This document shows, piece by piece, positions 1-7,222 of a DNA stretch of 8,523 bases. A model generated the notes under the pieces. It worked only from the letters and a program-made list of their open reading frames with translations, was not told where the DNA came from and ran no database searches. The DNA is taken from positions 1 through 8,523 of the forward strand of contig JAJOKM010000081.1 of NCBI GenBank assembly GCA_021129835.1, read 5' to 3'. Position 1 is the stretch's first letter. Every line of letters starts with the position of its first letter. The stretch comes from Thermodesulfovibrionales bacterium (GTDB lineage: Bacteria; Nitrospirota; Thermodesulfovibrionia; Thermodesulfovibrionales; Dissulfurispiraceae). The translations under genes were made by a program, and so were the position numbers.

Positions 1-3
1 CAT
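1..3 (-). CDS. Start codon of a divergent gene that leaves the window
   Basis: Read on the minus strand, the first bases give AAAGGAG (17 to 11), seven bases, then ATG at 3-1. This is a textbook Shine-Dalgarno and start codon pair. Another in-frame ATG lies at 9-7 but sits only one base from the Shine-Dalgarno, so the 3-1 codon is the better start. Nothing of the protein can be read and no function can be given. The gene would be transcribed away from the aconitase, and the 153 bases between the two starts would hold both promoters. Confidence 0.6.
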
Positions 4-90
4 TTTCATTCTCCTTTGTGTGCTGAAAGCGGATGCAGGTTTCATATAATTTCTGTAATCTGTCTTTTAATTTGCGTAATCAGGCATCAC

Positions 91-119
91 TTGCTTTTTT
101 ATGTTTTTTTTAACATAAT
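91..119 (+). promoter_or_regulatory. Candidate sigma-70 promoter of the aconitase gene, overlapped by an inverted repeat
   Basis: TTGCTT (91-96), a 17-base spacer and CATAAT (114-119) make a plausible -35/-10 pair. The -10 matches consensus at five of six bases and the -35 at three. A perfect inverted repeat, TTATGTT (99-105) and AACATAA (112-118) around a T-only spacer, overlaps the -10 and could be an operator. The surroundings are very T-rich, so chance matches are easy here. Confidence 0.4.
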
Positions 120-139
120 ATCCTAAAAAAATCAAAAGT

Positions 140-145
140 GGAGAG
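140..145 (+). promoter_or_regulatory. Ribosome binding site of the aconitase gene
   Basis: GGAGAG ends 11 bases before the ATG at 157, slightly longer than the usual spacing. No other purine-rich block lies closer, and no other ATG in this frame precedes it, so it supports the chosen start. Confidence 0.55.
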
Positions 146-156
146 TAAAGATATAT

Positions 157-2136
157 ATGAAAAAAAACATCGTGCAGAAGATATTTGAAGCCCACAGGGT
201 TTCAGGAGAGTTAGAGAAGGGTGATCTTGTAAAACTAAAGGTCGATCAGGTTTATACTCAGGATGCCTCAGGGACGATGACATGGCTTGAATTTGAGGCT
301 ATGGGAATTGAGAGGGTAAGGGTCCCCTTGGTCGTCTCTTATATTGACCATAATATGCTACAGTTAGATTCTATGAATACTGATGACCACCTGTTTTTAC
401 AGACCGCTGCAGCAAAATTCGGGGCATATTTTTCAAAACCAGGAAATGGTATATGCCACCAGGTTCACTTAGAGAGGTTTTCAGCACCAGGAAATATTGC
501 CATCGGAACCGATAGCCACACACCTACTGGTGGTGGAGTAGGCATGATAGCTATAGGTGTTGGGGGATTAGAGGCAGCTACTGTGATGGCCGGCGCACCA
601 CTTGAGATAATTATGCCAGAGGTGATACTTGTTAGGCTGACTGGCAAGCTGCAGAGACCATGGGTTACTGCAATGGATGTTATTTTAACCATCCTGAAGA
701 GGCTTACCGTAAAAGGAGGAGTGGGAAAGATAATAGAATATGGAGGCATTGGTGTTAAAGACCTCGATATTGCAGAAAGGGCAACTATTACGAATATGGG
801 GGCCGAGCTTGGTGCAACAACATCTATATTCCCTAGTGATGAAATAACCCTATCACACCTAAAGTCGCAAGGCAGAGAAGAAGACTGGGTAGAGCTACAT
901 GCTGATAACGATGCTAAATACTCAGAAGTTATCGAACTTGACCTTGCTGGCATAGAGCCGATGATCTCTCAACCGCACAGTCCTGATAATGTCGTCCCGA
1001 TTCGTGAAGTAGCTGGCAAACGGGTTAATCAGGTATGTATTGGGAGCTGTACAAACTCATCTTATAAGGCAATGAAGGCAGTTGCGTCGATACTGCGGGG
1101 CAATACAATTTCTGAACGGGTAGATCTCCTGATAAACCCAGGTTCAAGGCAGGTATATGAGATGTTATCGAGGGAGGGACTTATAGCTGACATGATTGCT
1201 GCTGGCGCAAGGATAATGGACGCATCATGTGGTCCTTGTATTGGCATGGGCGGCGCACCTGGCACAGGGCATATATCTATAAGGTCTTATAACAGAAACT
1301 TCCGTGGTAGATCTGGAGCAGGGGATGCCTTTGTGTATTTAGCGAGTTACGCGGCCTGTGCCGTTATGGCTGTAACGGGCGAGATTATCGATCCCAGAGA
1401 TGTCAATGCAGGATTTCATCTGGCTGAAATAAAGGCGCCTGATCGATTCTGTATTAATGACAAATTCATTATACCGCCAAGGAAAGATACGGATAACATA
1501 AAGATTATAAAGGGTCCGAATATAAAAGAGGTACCAATGAAAAAGCCTTTTGGCAGTGTTATAGAAGCAGATGTCTTATTAAAATTAGGCAGCAATATCA
1601 CTACCGATGACATAATGCCTGCCGGCTCAAAGGTACTTCCTCTTAGGTCTAACATACCTGCTATTTCTGAATTTGTCTTTGAAAAGGTAGATGGAAGCTT
1701 TGTCAGCCGCGCAAAAGAAGCAGCGGCAAAAGGAGGCGGTTTGATCGTCGGCGGTGAAAACTATGGACAGGGCTCCTCAAGGGAGCATGCAGCTATTGCG
1801 CCGATGTATCTTGGTATTCAAGCTGTTATCTCAAAATCATTTGCAAGAATACATAGGGCAAATCTAATAAACTTCGGGGTCTTGCCACTTCTGTTTAAGG
1901 CAGAAGAGGATTACGATAGGATAAAAAATGGTGACAGGTTATTAATCAGGGATGTCCCTGATGCGGTTAGAGGTGAGCAGAGGTTTATGAGCGAAAACCT
2001 GACACGCGGGTATACCTTTGAAGTCGTATCAGATCTTAGTGAAAGGGAAAAAGAACTGATATTGCATGGCGGTCTTTTGGCATTTACAATGGCCATGGAG
2101 ACCAAATCAGCAGCTTACTTAGCACCTACTAACTAA
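157..2136 (+). CDS. acn: Aconitate hydratase, Aquifex-type (about 660 residues)
   Basis: Aconitase interconverts citrate and isocitrate through cis-aconitate in the TCA cycle, in the cytoplasm, using a 4Fe-4S cluster. The three cluster ligands are visible: Cys298 in the CIGSCTNS motif, and Cys358 and Cys361 in DASCGPCIGMGG. The N-terminal catalytic part carries TDSHTPTGGG (about 118-127), and NRNFRGRSG (379-387) supplies the usual substrate-binding arginines. The C-terminal swivel domain carries GGENYGQGSSREHAAIAP (about 532-549). At 659 residues it is much shorter than the roughly 890-residue AcnA and matches the compact single-chain class first noted in Aquifex. Members of the superfamily that act on isopropylmalate or homocitrate share these motifs. 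Isopropylmalate isomerases are usually split into two subunits, so aconitase is preferred. The gene appears monocistronic: the next gene is convergent, 33 bases away. Confidence 0.93.
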   Translation: MKKNIVQKIFEAHRVSGELEKGDLVKLKVDQVYTQDASGTMTWLEFEAMGIERVRVPLVVSYIDHNMLQLDSMNTDDHLFLQTAAAKFGAYFSKPGNGICHQVHLERFSAPGNIAIGTDSHTPTGGGVGMIAIGVGGLEAATVMAGAPLEIIMPEVILVRLTGKLQRPWVTAMDVILTILKRLTVKGGVGKIIEYGGIGVKDLDIAERATITNMGAELGATTSIFPSDEITLSHLKSQGREEDWVELHADNDAKYSEVIELDLAGIEPMISQPHSPDNVVPIREVAGKRVNQVCIGSCTNSSYKAMKAVASILRGNTISERVDLLINPGSRQVYEMLSREGLIADMIAAGARIMDASCGPCIGMGGAPGTGHISIRSYNRNFRGRSGAGDAFVYLASYAACAVMAVTGEIIDPRDVNAGFHLAEIKAPDRFCINDKFIIPPRKDTDNIKIIKGPNIKEVPMKKPFGSVIEADVLLKLGSNITTDDIMPAGSKVLPLRSNIPAISEFVFEKVDGSFVSRAKEAAAKGGGLIVGGENYGQGSSREHAAIAPMYLGIQAVISKSFARIHRANLINFGVLPLLFKAEEDYDRIKNGDRLLIRDVPDAVRGEQRFMSENLTRGYTFEVVSDLSEREKELILHGGLLAFTMAMETKSAAYLAPTN

Positions 2137-2142
2137 GCTGCT
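2109..2142. terminator. Hairpin over the aconitase stop codon, between convergent genes
   Basis: AGCAGCTTA (2109-2117) pairs perfectly with TAAGCTGCT (2134-2142). Inside, after one C-C mismatch, TTAG (2119-2122) pairs with CTAA (2129-2132) around a six-base loop. The right arm starts with the aconitase TAA stop itself. No T-run follows on either strand, so this is not a canonical intrinsic terminator. It may stabilise the mRNA end, act with Rho, or be fortuitous. It lies in the only gap between the convergent aconitase and lptG genes, which favours a transcript-end role. Confidence 0.4.
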
Positions 2143-2169
2143 TAGATGAAATAAGAGAGAGCTTACCTA

Positions 2170-3300
2170 TTATTCTGGTATTTGGCTATATAGATAAACA
2201 GAAAGGGTAGCGAATACTACCGGCACAATCCATGGAGCAATGATAGGTGGAATTGTGCCGGCATACCCCAATGATAAGAAAAATGCATACCCGATCCAAT
2301 AAATAATGCTTATTAACAGCCCAAATCCGGCTGCGGTAACACTAAAGTGTAATACCCTTCCATTTATTTTATGTGATGGTGAAATAGCTCGTAGTAGCTT
2401 TTGCCATATAATATCCCTTCCTAATAGCAATGACATGCCTAGTAAGAGCATAAACAGATTAACCATCGGATGGGATAACCTCGAACTTATATCGACAGTT
2501 AATCTTGTACTCTTGAGTCCTGCCTCGCTCAATCTACGCTGGTGTTTAATCATTTCAGGGAGTGTCATTTGTGCTACCGTATGGATACCACCTCGAAATA
2601 TTTTTGAGACTCCAATATCCATATAGACAGTTTCCTGTATCGTCATGACTTTGCCATCTGCAAAGTCATATAAGGTCACATTTCTAAGGCTCCACCTGTC
2701 ATCGCCATCTCTCCATTTCGCAATTTCTGCATCGACTCGTTCACTTAGACCATCTGTGTCAAATTTGAAGATGCTGATCCCCTTAGCTATATTTTCATCT
2801 GGTATATAAAGAGAAATTCTCACTACAGAATCATGTCTGCCTTTTAAAAAAAGTGTCTCTTCATCAAATACAGCCATCGTCTCTCTCTGGGTTATTTCGC
2901 TTTCTATATCATAGGCGGCCTTTGATGAAGCAGGAACGACAAACGCACTATTGACAAATGCAAAAGACATAATTATTACTCCAATTCCGACAAAGGGTAT
3001 GAGGATAACCTTCATCCTTCCACCTGCAACCTTTATGGCAACCACCTCTTTCCTGTTTTCAGCTCGAGAAAAGACAAACATAATACTCAATAAAACTGCC
3101 ACTGGCAAGATGTGATGTATATTTTCAGGAACGCCGGTTAGGACATATTTAAAAAGTAATATAGCAGACGGATCATAAGGCAAAAAGCCATCAATATCCC
3201 CAATAAAATCGATACCACTGAAGGCAACCGTTACTGTAAAAGTGAGGATCACCAAGACCCTTAAAAATTCTTTGATGTACATCTTTTGCACTGCCAGCAT
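2170..3300 (-). CDS. lptG: LPS export permease LptG (YjgQ)
   Basis: LptG, with LptF and the ATPase dimer LptB, forms the inner-membrane ABC transporter that extracts lipopolysaccharide and passes it to LptC and the periplasmic bridge. The 376-residue protein has the family layout: membrane segments near residues 12-30, 60-80 and 98-123, a hydrophilic periplasmic region (about 125-270), then three more near 278-293, 320-345 and 350-372. The early IDFIGDIDGFL stretch (30-40) resembles the acidic segment after the first helix of LptG, and ENRKEVVAIKVAGGR (81-95) is the LptB-facing coupling region. Eighteen bases separate it from lptF. A Shine-Dalgarno-like AGAGGTGAT (3320-3312) overlaps the lptF stop codon and lies 11 to 12 bases before the ATG. 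Met7 is an alternative start but has no ribosome site of its own. LptG rather than LptF is inferred from the N-terminal motif and gene order. Confidence 0.88.
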   Translation of the reverse strand: MLAVQKMYIKEFLRVLVILTFTVTVAFSGIDFIGDIDGFLPYDPSAILLFKYVLTGVPENIHHILPVAVLLSIMFVFSRAENRKEVVAIKVAGGRMKVILIPFVGIGVIIMSFAFVNSAFVVPASSKAAYDIESEITQRETMAVFDEETLFLKGRHDSVVRISLYIPDENIAKGISIFKFDTDGLSERVDAEIAKWRDGDDRWSLRNVTLYDFADGKVMTIQETVYMDIGVSKIFRGGIHTVAQMTLPEMIKHQRRLSEAGLKSTRLTVDISSRLSHPMVNLFMLLLGMSLLLGRDIIWQKLLRAISPSHKINGRVLHFSVTAAGFGLLISIIYWIGYAFFLSLGYAGTIPPIIAPWIVPVVFATLSVYLYSQIPE

Positions 3301-3318
3301 AATTATTACTTATCACCT

Positions 3319-4383
3319 CTATTTCTTGCTTATCCTTCCGAAGGTCCATATAGAAAATGCCCCTAATATTATAAATGGCATCCATGCACCCATAAAGTGC
3401 GGGAGATCTCCAGCCTTCACTAGACTCTCGCCATAAAGTAAGAGGATATAATACCCGACAAACACCGATATCCCTATTGTAAAACCTCCCAGTTTTCCTG
3501 ACCTTCCTGCCATTGTAGCGAGGGATGGCCCTAATAAGATAACTATAAGGCATAAAGCTGGTATAGAGAGCCTTTTATGGAATTCAAACAAGAAATAGCA
3601 GCTCCTCTCCGGAGACTCCATGGCCATCTCTTTTAACTCTATCAATGTCATTCCCTCATCGGCCTTTCTCCTTTCTGATTCAGTAAGGAGATCTAACCTA
3701 AGCTGGTATTTATCGAAATTTATCTCTGTAATTATCTCTCCCCTCGTTATGTATATACTGCCATCGGTCATCGAGATGCCAATAGCGCCGTCCTTAGGAG
3801 CTATTTCCCCTTCTCTGGCAACGATTATTCTCTGCTCTTCTTTTTGTCTTTCGTCAAAAATGAATATTCCAGAGAGTCTGTCTTTGGATGGCTTCTCTTT
3901 AACCAAAATAACAACGTCTTTGAATGCCGTATTAAATATGCCCTCTTCTATAGCCATTGGGGCCCTTGTAGTCAATATATTCGATACCGTCTCTTTGAGG
4001 ATAATGTTTCCTTTCGGGCCAAGGTAGCAGCTCATCGCAAGAGAGACGGCAAAGCATGCCAACCCTAAATATATAACAGGAGTAGCTGTATTTTTGAATG
4101 GCATACCGCTGGCCTTTAAAATGGTTAATTCGTTGTCTGCATTCATCCTTCCGTAGGTCAGCAGCACCGACAGCAGCATTGCCATAGGTATCGTAAAAAT
4201 GAGAATCTGCGGTTGGAGGTAGAGGATTATTTTCGCGATGTCCCACATAGGAGCGCCGACCACTGAGAGAATCCTGCTTACCCTCATCAGATCTTCCATC
4301 ATAAGCGTGAAGTTCAGAAATAAGAGAGAGAGAAAAAAGGTTGTCAGCAGTTCTTTTGAGACTGATTTGTGTATTAATAACAT
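3319..4383 (-). CDS. lptF: LPS export permease LptF (YjgP)
   Basis: This is the first gene of the lptF-lptG operon and encodes the second permease subunit of the lipopolysaccharide exporter. The 354-residue protein shows membrane segments near 12-30, 55-78, 100-120, 271-290, 300-318 and 329-348, with the periplasmic beta domain between the two halves. The segment YLQPQILIFTIPMAMLLSVL (55-74) and the following GRMNADNELTILKASGMPF (78-96) are typical of LptF, including the acidic residue that contacts LptB. The ATG at 4383 gives the expected short cytoplasmic N-terminus before helix 1. No Shine-Dalgarno precedes it. Instead TATAAT lies eight bases upstream, so the transcript may be leaderless or nearly so. 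No lptB, lptC or lptA lies in the window, which is common because lptFG are often unlinked to them. Confidence 0.88.
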   Translation of the reverse strand: MLLIHKSVSKELLTTFFLSLLFLNFTLMMEDLMRVSRILSVVGAPMWDIAKIILYLQPQILIFTIPMAMLLSVLLTYGRMNADNELTILKASGMPFKNTATPVIYLGLACFAVSLAMSCYLGPKGNIILKETVSNILTTRAPMAIEEGIFNTAFKDVVILVKEKPSKDRLSGIFIFDERQKEEQRIIVAREGEIAPKDGAIGISMTDGSIYITRGEIITEINFDKYQLRLDLLTESERRKADEGMTLIELKEMAMESPERSCYFLFEFHKRLSIPALCLIVILLGPSLATMAGRSGKLGGFTIGISVFVGYYILLLYGESLVKAGDLPHFMGAWMPFIILGAFSIWTFGRISKK

Positions 4384-4391
4384 TGTCAGTT

Positions 4392-4397
4392 ATTATA
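4392..4397 (-). promoter_or_regulatory. Candidate -10 box of the lptFG operon
   Basis: On the minus strand TATAAT (4397-4392) lies eight bases before the lptF ATG. No recognisable -35 hexamer is found at spacings of 15 to 19 bases (GCATAA at 17). The exact -10 match, together with the absence of a Shine-Dalgarno, makes a leaderless start possible, but the lack of a -35 keeps this weak. Confidence 0.3.
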
Positions 4398-4516
4398 ACC
4401 TAAGTTGAGCTATTTTATGCCCGAAGTGTCGTTTCCACTCCAGCATTCCCAATCAAATTGCGGGTAAGCTCTGATGCGAGGTAAGAATAACGACATAACT
4501 AAAGAATCACTTAATA

Positions 4517-4545
4517 TTGCAAATATCTGCGCGGTTAGATATAAT
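4517..4545 (+). promoter_or_regulatory. Sigma-70-type promoter of the HesB-like/hemB operon
   Basis: TTGCAA (4517-4522), a 17-base spacer and a perfect TATAAT (4540-4545) precede the HesB-like start by 26 bases. This is the best promoter match in the window: four of six bases at -35, six of six at -10, and ideal spacing. A start near 4551-4553 would leave a leader of about 20 bases containing the GGAGG ribosome site. The lptF gene diverges from the same 187-base spacer. Confidence 0.6.
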
Positions 4546-4560
4546 AATATAAAAAAATAT

Positions 4561-4565
4561 GGAGG
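4561..4565 (+). promoter_or_regulatory. Ribosome binding site of the HesB-like gene
   Basis: GGAGG lies six bases before ATG 4572 and nine before the in-frame ATG 4575. Either of the two adjacent methionines could be the real start. The ATG at 4567 is out of frame and too close. Confidence 0.7.
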
Positions 4566-4571
4566 TATGAA

Positions 4572-4892
4572 ATGATGGTAATCACAGACAGGGCTGCTGA
4601 AAAGGCAATAGCCATATTGGCGGCTGAAGGGAAAGATGATTGGGGTCTCAGAGTCTATAATGCTGGAGATGGGTGCAGTGGTATATCTTGTGGTCTTGAC
4701 ATAGATGAGAGTCCGACGGCCGATGATGAGGTTATCGAGAAGAATGGGTTGAGGGTGTTTGTTGATAAAAATACCCTCTCACACTTGAGTGGAATGCAAC
4801 TCGATTATCATGATAGCGGCGAAAAAGAAGGCTTTATTATTAGCGGTAGCGATGCTTCATCGTGCAGATCAAGCTGCCGCAGTTGCGGGTAA
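4572..4892 (+). CDS. HesB/IscA-family (A-type) iron-sulfur carrier-like protein with an altered cysteine tail
   Basis: This is a 106-residue cytoplasmic protein of the HesB/IscA fold. A-type carriers bind Fe-S clusters or iron and hand them to target enzymes. The start ITDRAAEKAIAILAAEG, the central GDGCSGISCGLDIDE (32-46) and VFVDKNTLSHLSGMQLDYHDSGEKEGFII (62-90) follow the family pattern. Cys35 aligns with the first conserved cysteine. The canonical C-terminal end (CGCG, then SF) is replaced by SSCRSSCRSCG, with cysteines at 98, 102 and 105, and there is an additional Cys40. It therefore resembles the divergent HesB-like group with a cysteine-rich tail found in several anaerobes, whose relatives I recall include selenoproteins. 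No in-frame TGA exists here, so this copy is not one. It is the first gene of a pair with hemB. Family assignment is firm, but classical carrier activity is unproven. Confidence 0.8.
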   Translation: MMVITDRAAEKAIAILAAEGKDDWGLRVYNAGDGCSGISCGLDIDESPTADDEVIEKNGLRVFVDKNTLSHLSGMQLDYHDSGEKEGFIISGSDASSCRSSCRSCG

Positions 4893-4898
4893 GATGAA

Positions 4899-5870
4899 GT
4901 GTTTCCTCAGCAGAGGTGCAGGAGGCTCAGGAAAAGCAAGTCCATCAGGAGAATGGTGAGGCAGACCTCACTTTCTCCTGATGACTTTATCTATCCCCTT
5001 TTTGTGACCCATGGTAAAGGTATAAAAAGGGAGATACCCTCAATGCCTGGATGCTATCAGGAGTCTGTTGATAATGCTGTTTGGAGTGCAAAAGAGGTTC
5101 ACTCTCTTGGCATACCAGCGGTAATGCTCTTTGGTATACCCGAACATAAAGATGAGTTGGGCAGTAGTGCCTATGACGACCATGGAGTGGTTCAGAATGC
5201 AATAAGGGAGATAAAAGAGACCGTCCCTGAGCTATATGTAATAACAGATGTCTGTTTGTGCGAATACACAAGCCATGGGCACTGCGGTATTATAGAGAAA
5301 GGAGATCTGGATAATGACAGAACCATTGTCACTCTTGCCTTAGAGGCAGTATCCCATTCAAGGGCTGGCACTGATATGGTTGCGCCATCTGACATGATGG
5401 ATGGAAGGGTTACTGCAATAAGGTCTGCACTTGATAAAGAGGGGTTTGGTGAAATCCCCATACTCTCCTATGCCGTAAAGTATGCATCTGCATTTTATGG
5501 GCCGTTCAGAGAAGCGGCAAAATCTGCACCCCAGTCTGGAGATAGACATTCTTACCAGATGGACCCTGCTAACAGGTATGAGGCATTGAAGGAGGTTGCC
5601 CTTGATATTGAAGAAGGGGCAGATATTGTTATGATCAAGCCTGCACTTTCTTGTCTCGATATAATATCAGATGTGAAATCAACCTTTAATGTCCCTGTGG
5701 CTGCATATAATGTGAGTGGAGAGTATAGTATGGTTAAGGCTGCCGCTAAATTAGGATGGATCGATGAAGAAAGGGTGATGGTAGAGATACTTACATCCAT
5801 AAAACGTGCCGGTGCTGATCTGATTGTCACCTATTTTGCGAAAGAGGCAGTAAAAATATTGAATGGTTAA
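4899..5870 (+). CDS. hemB: Delta-aminolevulinic acid dehydratase (porphobilinogen synthase)
   Basis: HemB condenses two 5-aminolevulinate molecules into porphobilinogen, an early cytoplasmic step towards heme, siroheme and cobalamin. The Schiff-base lysines are Lys194 in YAVKYASAFYGPFR and Lys247 in VMIKPAL. The metal site reads DVCLCEYTSHGHCG, with Cys119, Cys121 and Cys129: this is the zinc-binding cysteine form, not the aspartate, magnesium-dependent one. The length of 323 residues is normal. The start is GTG at 4899, giving MFPQQRCRRLRKSKSIRRMVR, the expected N-terminal arm with the RRLR motif. It is the first usable codon after an in-frame TAA, and the next ATG (Met19) would cut the arm. 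Only six bases separate it from the HesB-like stop and no strong Shine-Dalgarno is seen, so translation is probably coupled. Its stop overlaps the stop of the convergent flavoprotein gene. Confidence 0.96.
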   Translation: MFPQQRCRRLRKSKSIRRMVRQTSLSPDDFIYPLFVTHGKGIKREIPSMPGCYQESVDNAVWSAKEVHSLGIPAVMLFGIPEHKDELGSSAYDDHGVVQNAIREIKETVPELYVITDVCLCEYTSHGHCGIIEKGDLDNDRTIVTLALEAVSHSRAGTDMVAPSDMMDGRVTAIRSALDKEGFGEIPILSYAVKYASAFYGPFREAAKSAPQSGDRHSYQMDPANRYEALKEVALDIEEGADIVMIKPALSCLDIISDVKSTFNVPVAAYNVSGEYSMVKAAAKLGWIDEERVMVEILTSIKRAGADLIVTYFAKEAVKILNG

Positions 5871-7222
5871 GGGAATATCTTCCCTGGGTTCATTATGCCC
5901 CTCGGATCAAATAGTCTCTTGATACCCTTCATCAATTCCATTTCTCTCCCCTTTATCTCCATGCCGATATAAGGCGCTTTTGTTATGCCTATTCCATGCT
6001 CTCCGGAGATAGAACCACCAAGCCCGAGTGTAATTTCAAATATCTTTTTTGCAATCGCCATACCCTTTGTATATTCATCTCTGTCTTCCATATCCACCAT
6101 TATATTAACATGTATATTTCCGTCACCTGCGTGTCCAAAGCTTATTATCTTTATACCACTGCCTTCCGATAGTCTTCTTAGTTCGACTAAAATTACAGGA
6201 ATTTTGTCTCTCGGAACTACGATGTCTTCACTTATCTTTGTTGATCTGATATGATAAAGAGAAGGGGATATCGATCTCCTTGCCTCCCATAGCCTTTCCC
6301 TTGCTATATCGTCTTCTGCGACGATGGTATCGCCTCCAAGGGAATTGCAAATATCTACAACCTGCTCAGCCTCTTTTTTGATCGTTGCAGGATATCCATC
6401 AAGCTCTATGAGCAGTAAAGCTTCTACATTTGATGGCAGTCCGGTCGGTTTATAATTCTCTACTGCTTCTATAGAAAACCTGTCCATGAACTCTATCGTC
6501 CTCGGTATTAGCCCTGAAGAAATAATCTTTGAGACCACCAACCCTGAAGACTCAAGGGCGTTGAATAGAAGAAGGAGTGTAACTACATCTTCGGGAAGAG
6601 GTAGTATCTTTAATCGTATCTTTGTAATGACAGCGAGGGTGCCTTCAGAGCCTATAATGATATCTTTTAGGTCATATCCGACTGCTCGTTTGTATGTTTT
6701 ACCGCCTAAGGTGATTACATTACCGTCGGGCAAAACAACCTCAATGCCCATGACATAATCTCTAGTAACACCATATTTTATTGCCCTTGGACCTCCTGCA
6801 TTTGTTGCGACATTCCCCCCGATTGTGCAGATATTCAGGCTTGCAGGATCAGGCGGATAGAAGTAATCTGAATATTCCAATTCCCTCTGGAGACCTGCGT
6901 TCACAATTCCTGGTTCTACCACTGCAGTCAGGTTTTTGGTGTCTACATCGAGCATCTTTCTCATCTTTTCGAGGCTCAGGACAATGCAATTGGCTCCTAT
7001 AGGAACAGATGCACCTGTTTTGCCAGTGCCTGCGCCTCTCGGAACTATAACGAGGTTGTATTTATGCGCATATTTAACGACTTTTACGACTTCATCAGTA
7101 TTTCTTGGCCATACAATAACTCGCGGAATGCTCGACTCTACGGCTGAGGCATCAAATCCGTAGCACATGAGATCTTCTTTTTCTGTAGAAAAATGAATAC
7201 CGGTGGATGAAAGGCCTTTCAT
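5867..7222 (-). CDS. glcD: GlcD-type FAD-linked oxidase (glycolate oxidase / D-lactate dehydrogenase family)
   Basis: This is a 451-residue flavoprotein that oxidises a 2-hydroxyacid, such as glycolate or D-lactate, to the 2-oxoacid. The N-terminal FAD-binding (PCMH-type) domain shows VPRGAGTGKTGASVP (60-74), YPPDPAS (122-128), the GGNVATNAGGPRAIKYGVTRDYV block (135-157) and VGYDLKDIIIGSEGTLAVIT (181-200). The C-terminal FAD-oxidase domain shows GHAGDGNIH (363-371), SGEHGIG (406-412) and FDPRGIMNPGKIFP (438-451). The N-terminus is roughly ten residues shorter than typical GlcD but reaches the start of the FAD domain. Its ATG overlaps the stop codon of the upstream kinase gene (ATGA), so translation is likely coupled. 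No GlcE or GlcF (iron-sulfur electron-transfer) gene is adjacent, so substrate and electron acceptor cannot be settled. A D-lactate or D-2-hydroxyglutarate dehydrogenase is equally possible. Confidence 0.85.
   Translation of the reverse strand: MKGLSSTGIHFSTEKEDLMCYGFDASAVESSIPRVIVWPRNTDEVVKVVKYAHKYNLVIVPRGAGTGKTGASVPIGANCIVLSLEKMRKMLDVDTKNLTAVVEPGIVNAGLQRELEYSDYFYPPDPASLNICTIGGNVATNAGGPRAIKYGVTRDYVMGIEVVLPDGNVITLGGKTYKRAVGYDLKDIIIGSEGTLAVITKIRLKILPLPEDVVTLLLLFNALESSGLVVSKIISSGLIPRTIEFMDRFSIEAVENYKPTGLPSNVEALLLIELDGYPATIKKEAEQVVDICNSLGGDTIVAEDDIARERLWEARRSISPSLYHIRSTKISEDIVVPRDKIPVILVELRRLSEGSGIKIISFGHAGDGNIHVNIMVDMEDRDEYTKGMAIAKKIFEITLGLGGSISGEHGIGITKAPYIGMEIKGREMELMKGIKRLFDPRGIMNPGKIFP
5871..5884. 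other. Small hairpin just after the hemB stop
   Basis: GGGAA (5871-5875) and TTCCC (5880-5884) form a five-base-pair stem with a four-base loop, directly after the hemB stop and inside the last codons of the convergent flavoprotein gene. No T-run follows on either strand, so it is at best a weak transcript-end structure. Confidence 0.25.

Noticed and set aside
465..953. 162-codon minus-strand open frame opposite the aconitase
   Set aside because: It is a shadow of the well-supported aconitase reading frame, with no recognisable domain.
3191..3553. 120-codon minus-strand frame across the lptF-lptG junction
   Set aside because: It is out of frame with both permeases, which are intact and have full membrane topology; there is no sign of a frameshift.
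4427..4495. TGTCGTT / AACGACA inverted repeat in the lptF / HesB-like spacer
   Set aside because: The seven-base arms are 55 bases apart, too far for a single operator, and likely coincidental.
4458..4893. Exact 11-base repeat TTGCGGGTAAG at 4458-4468 and 4883-4893
   Set aside because: There are only two short copies, one being coding sequence at a gene end, and no wider similarity around them.
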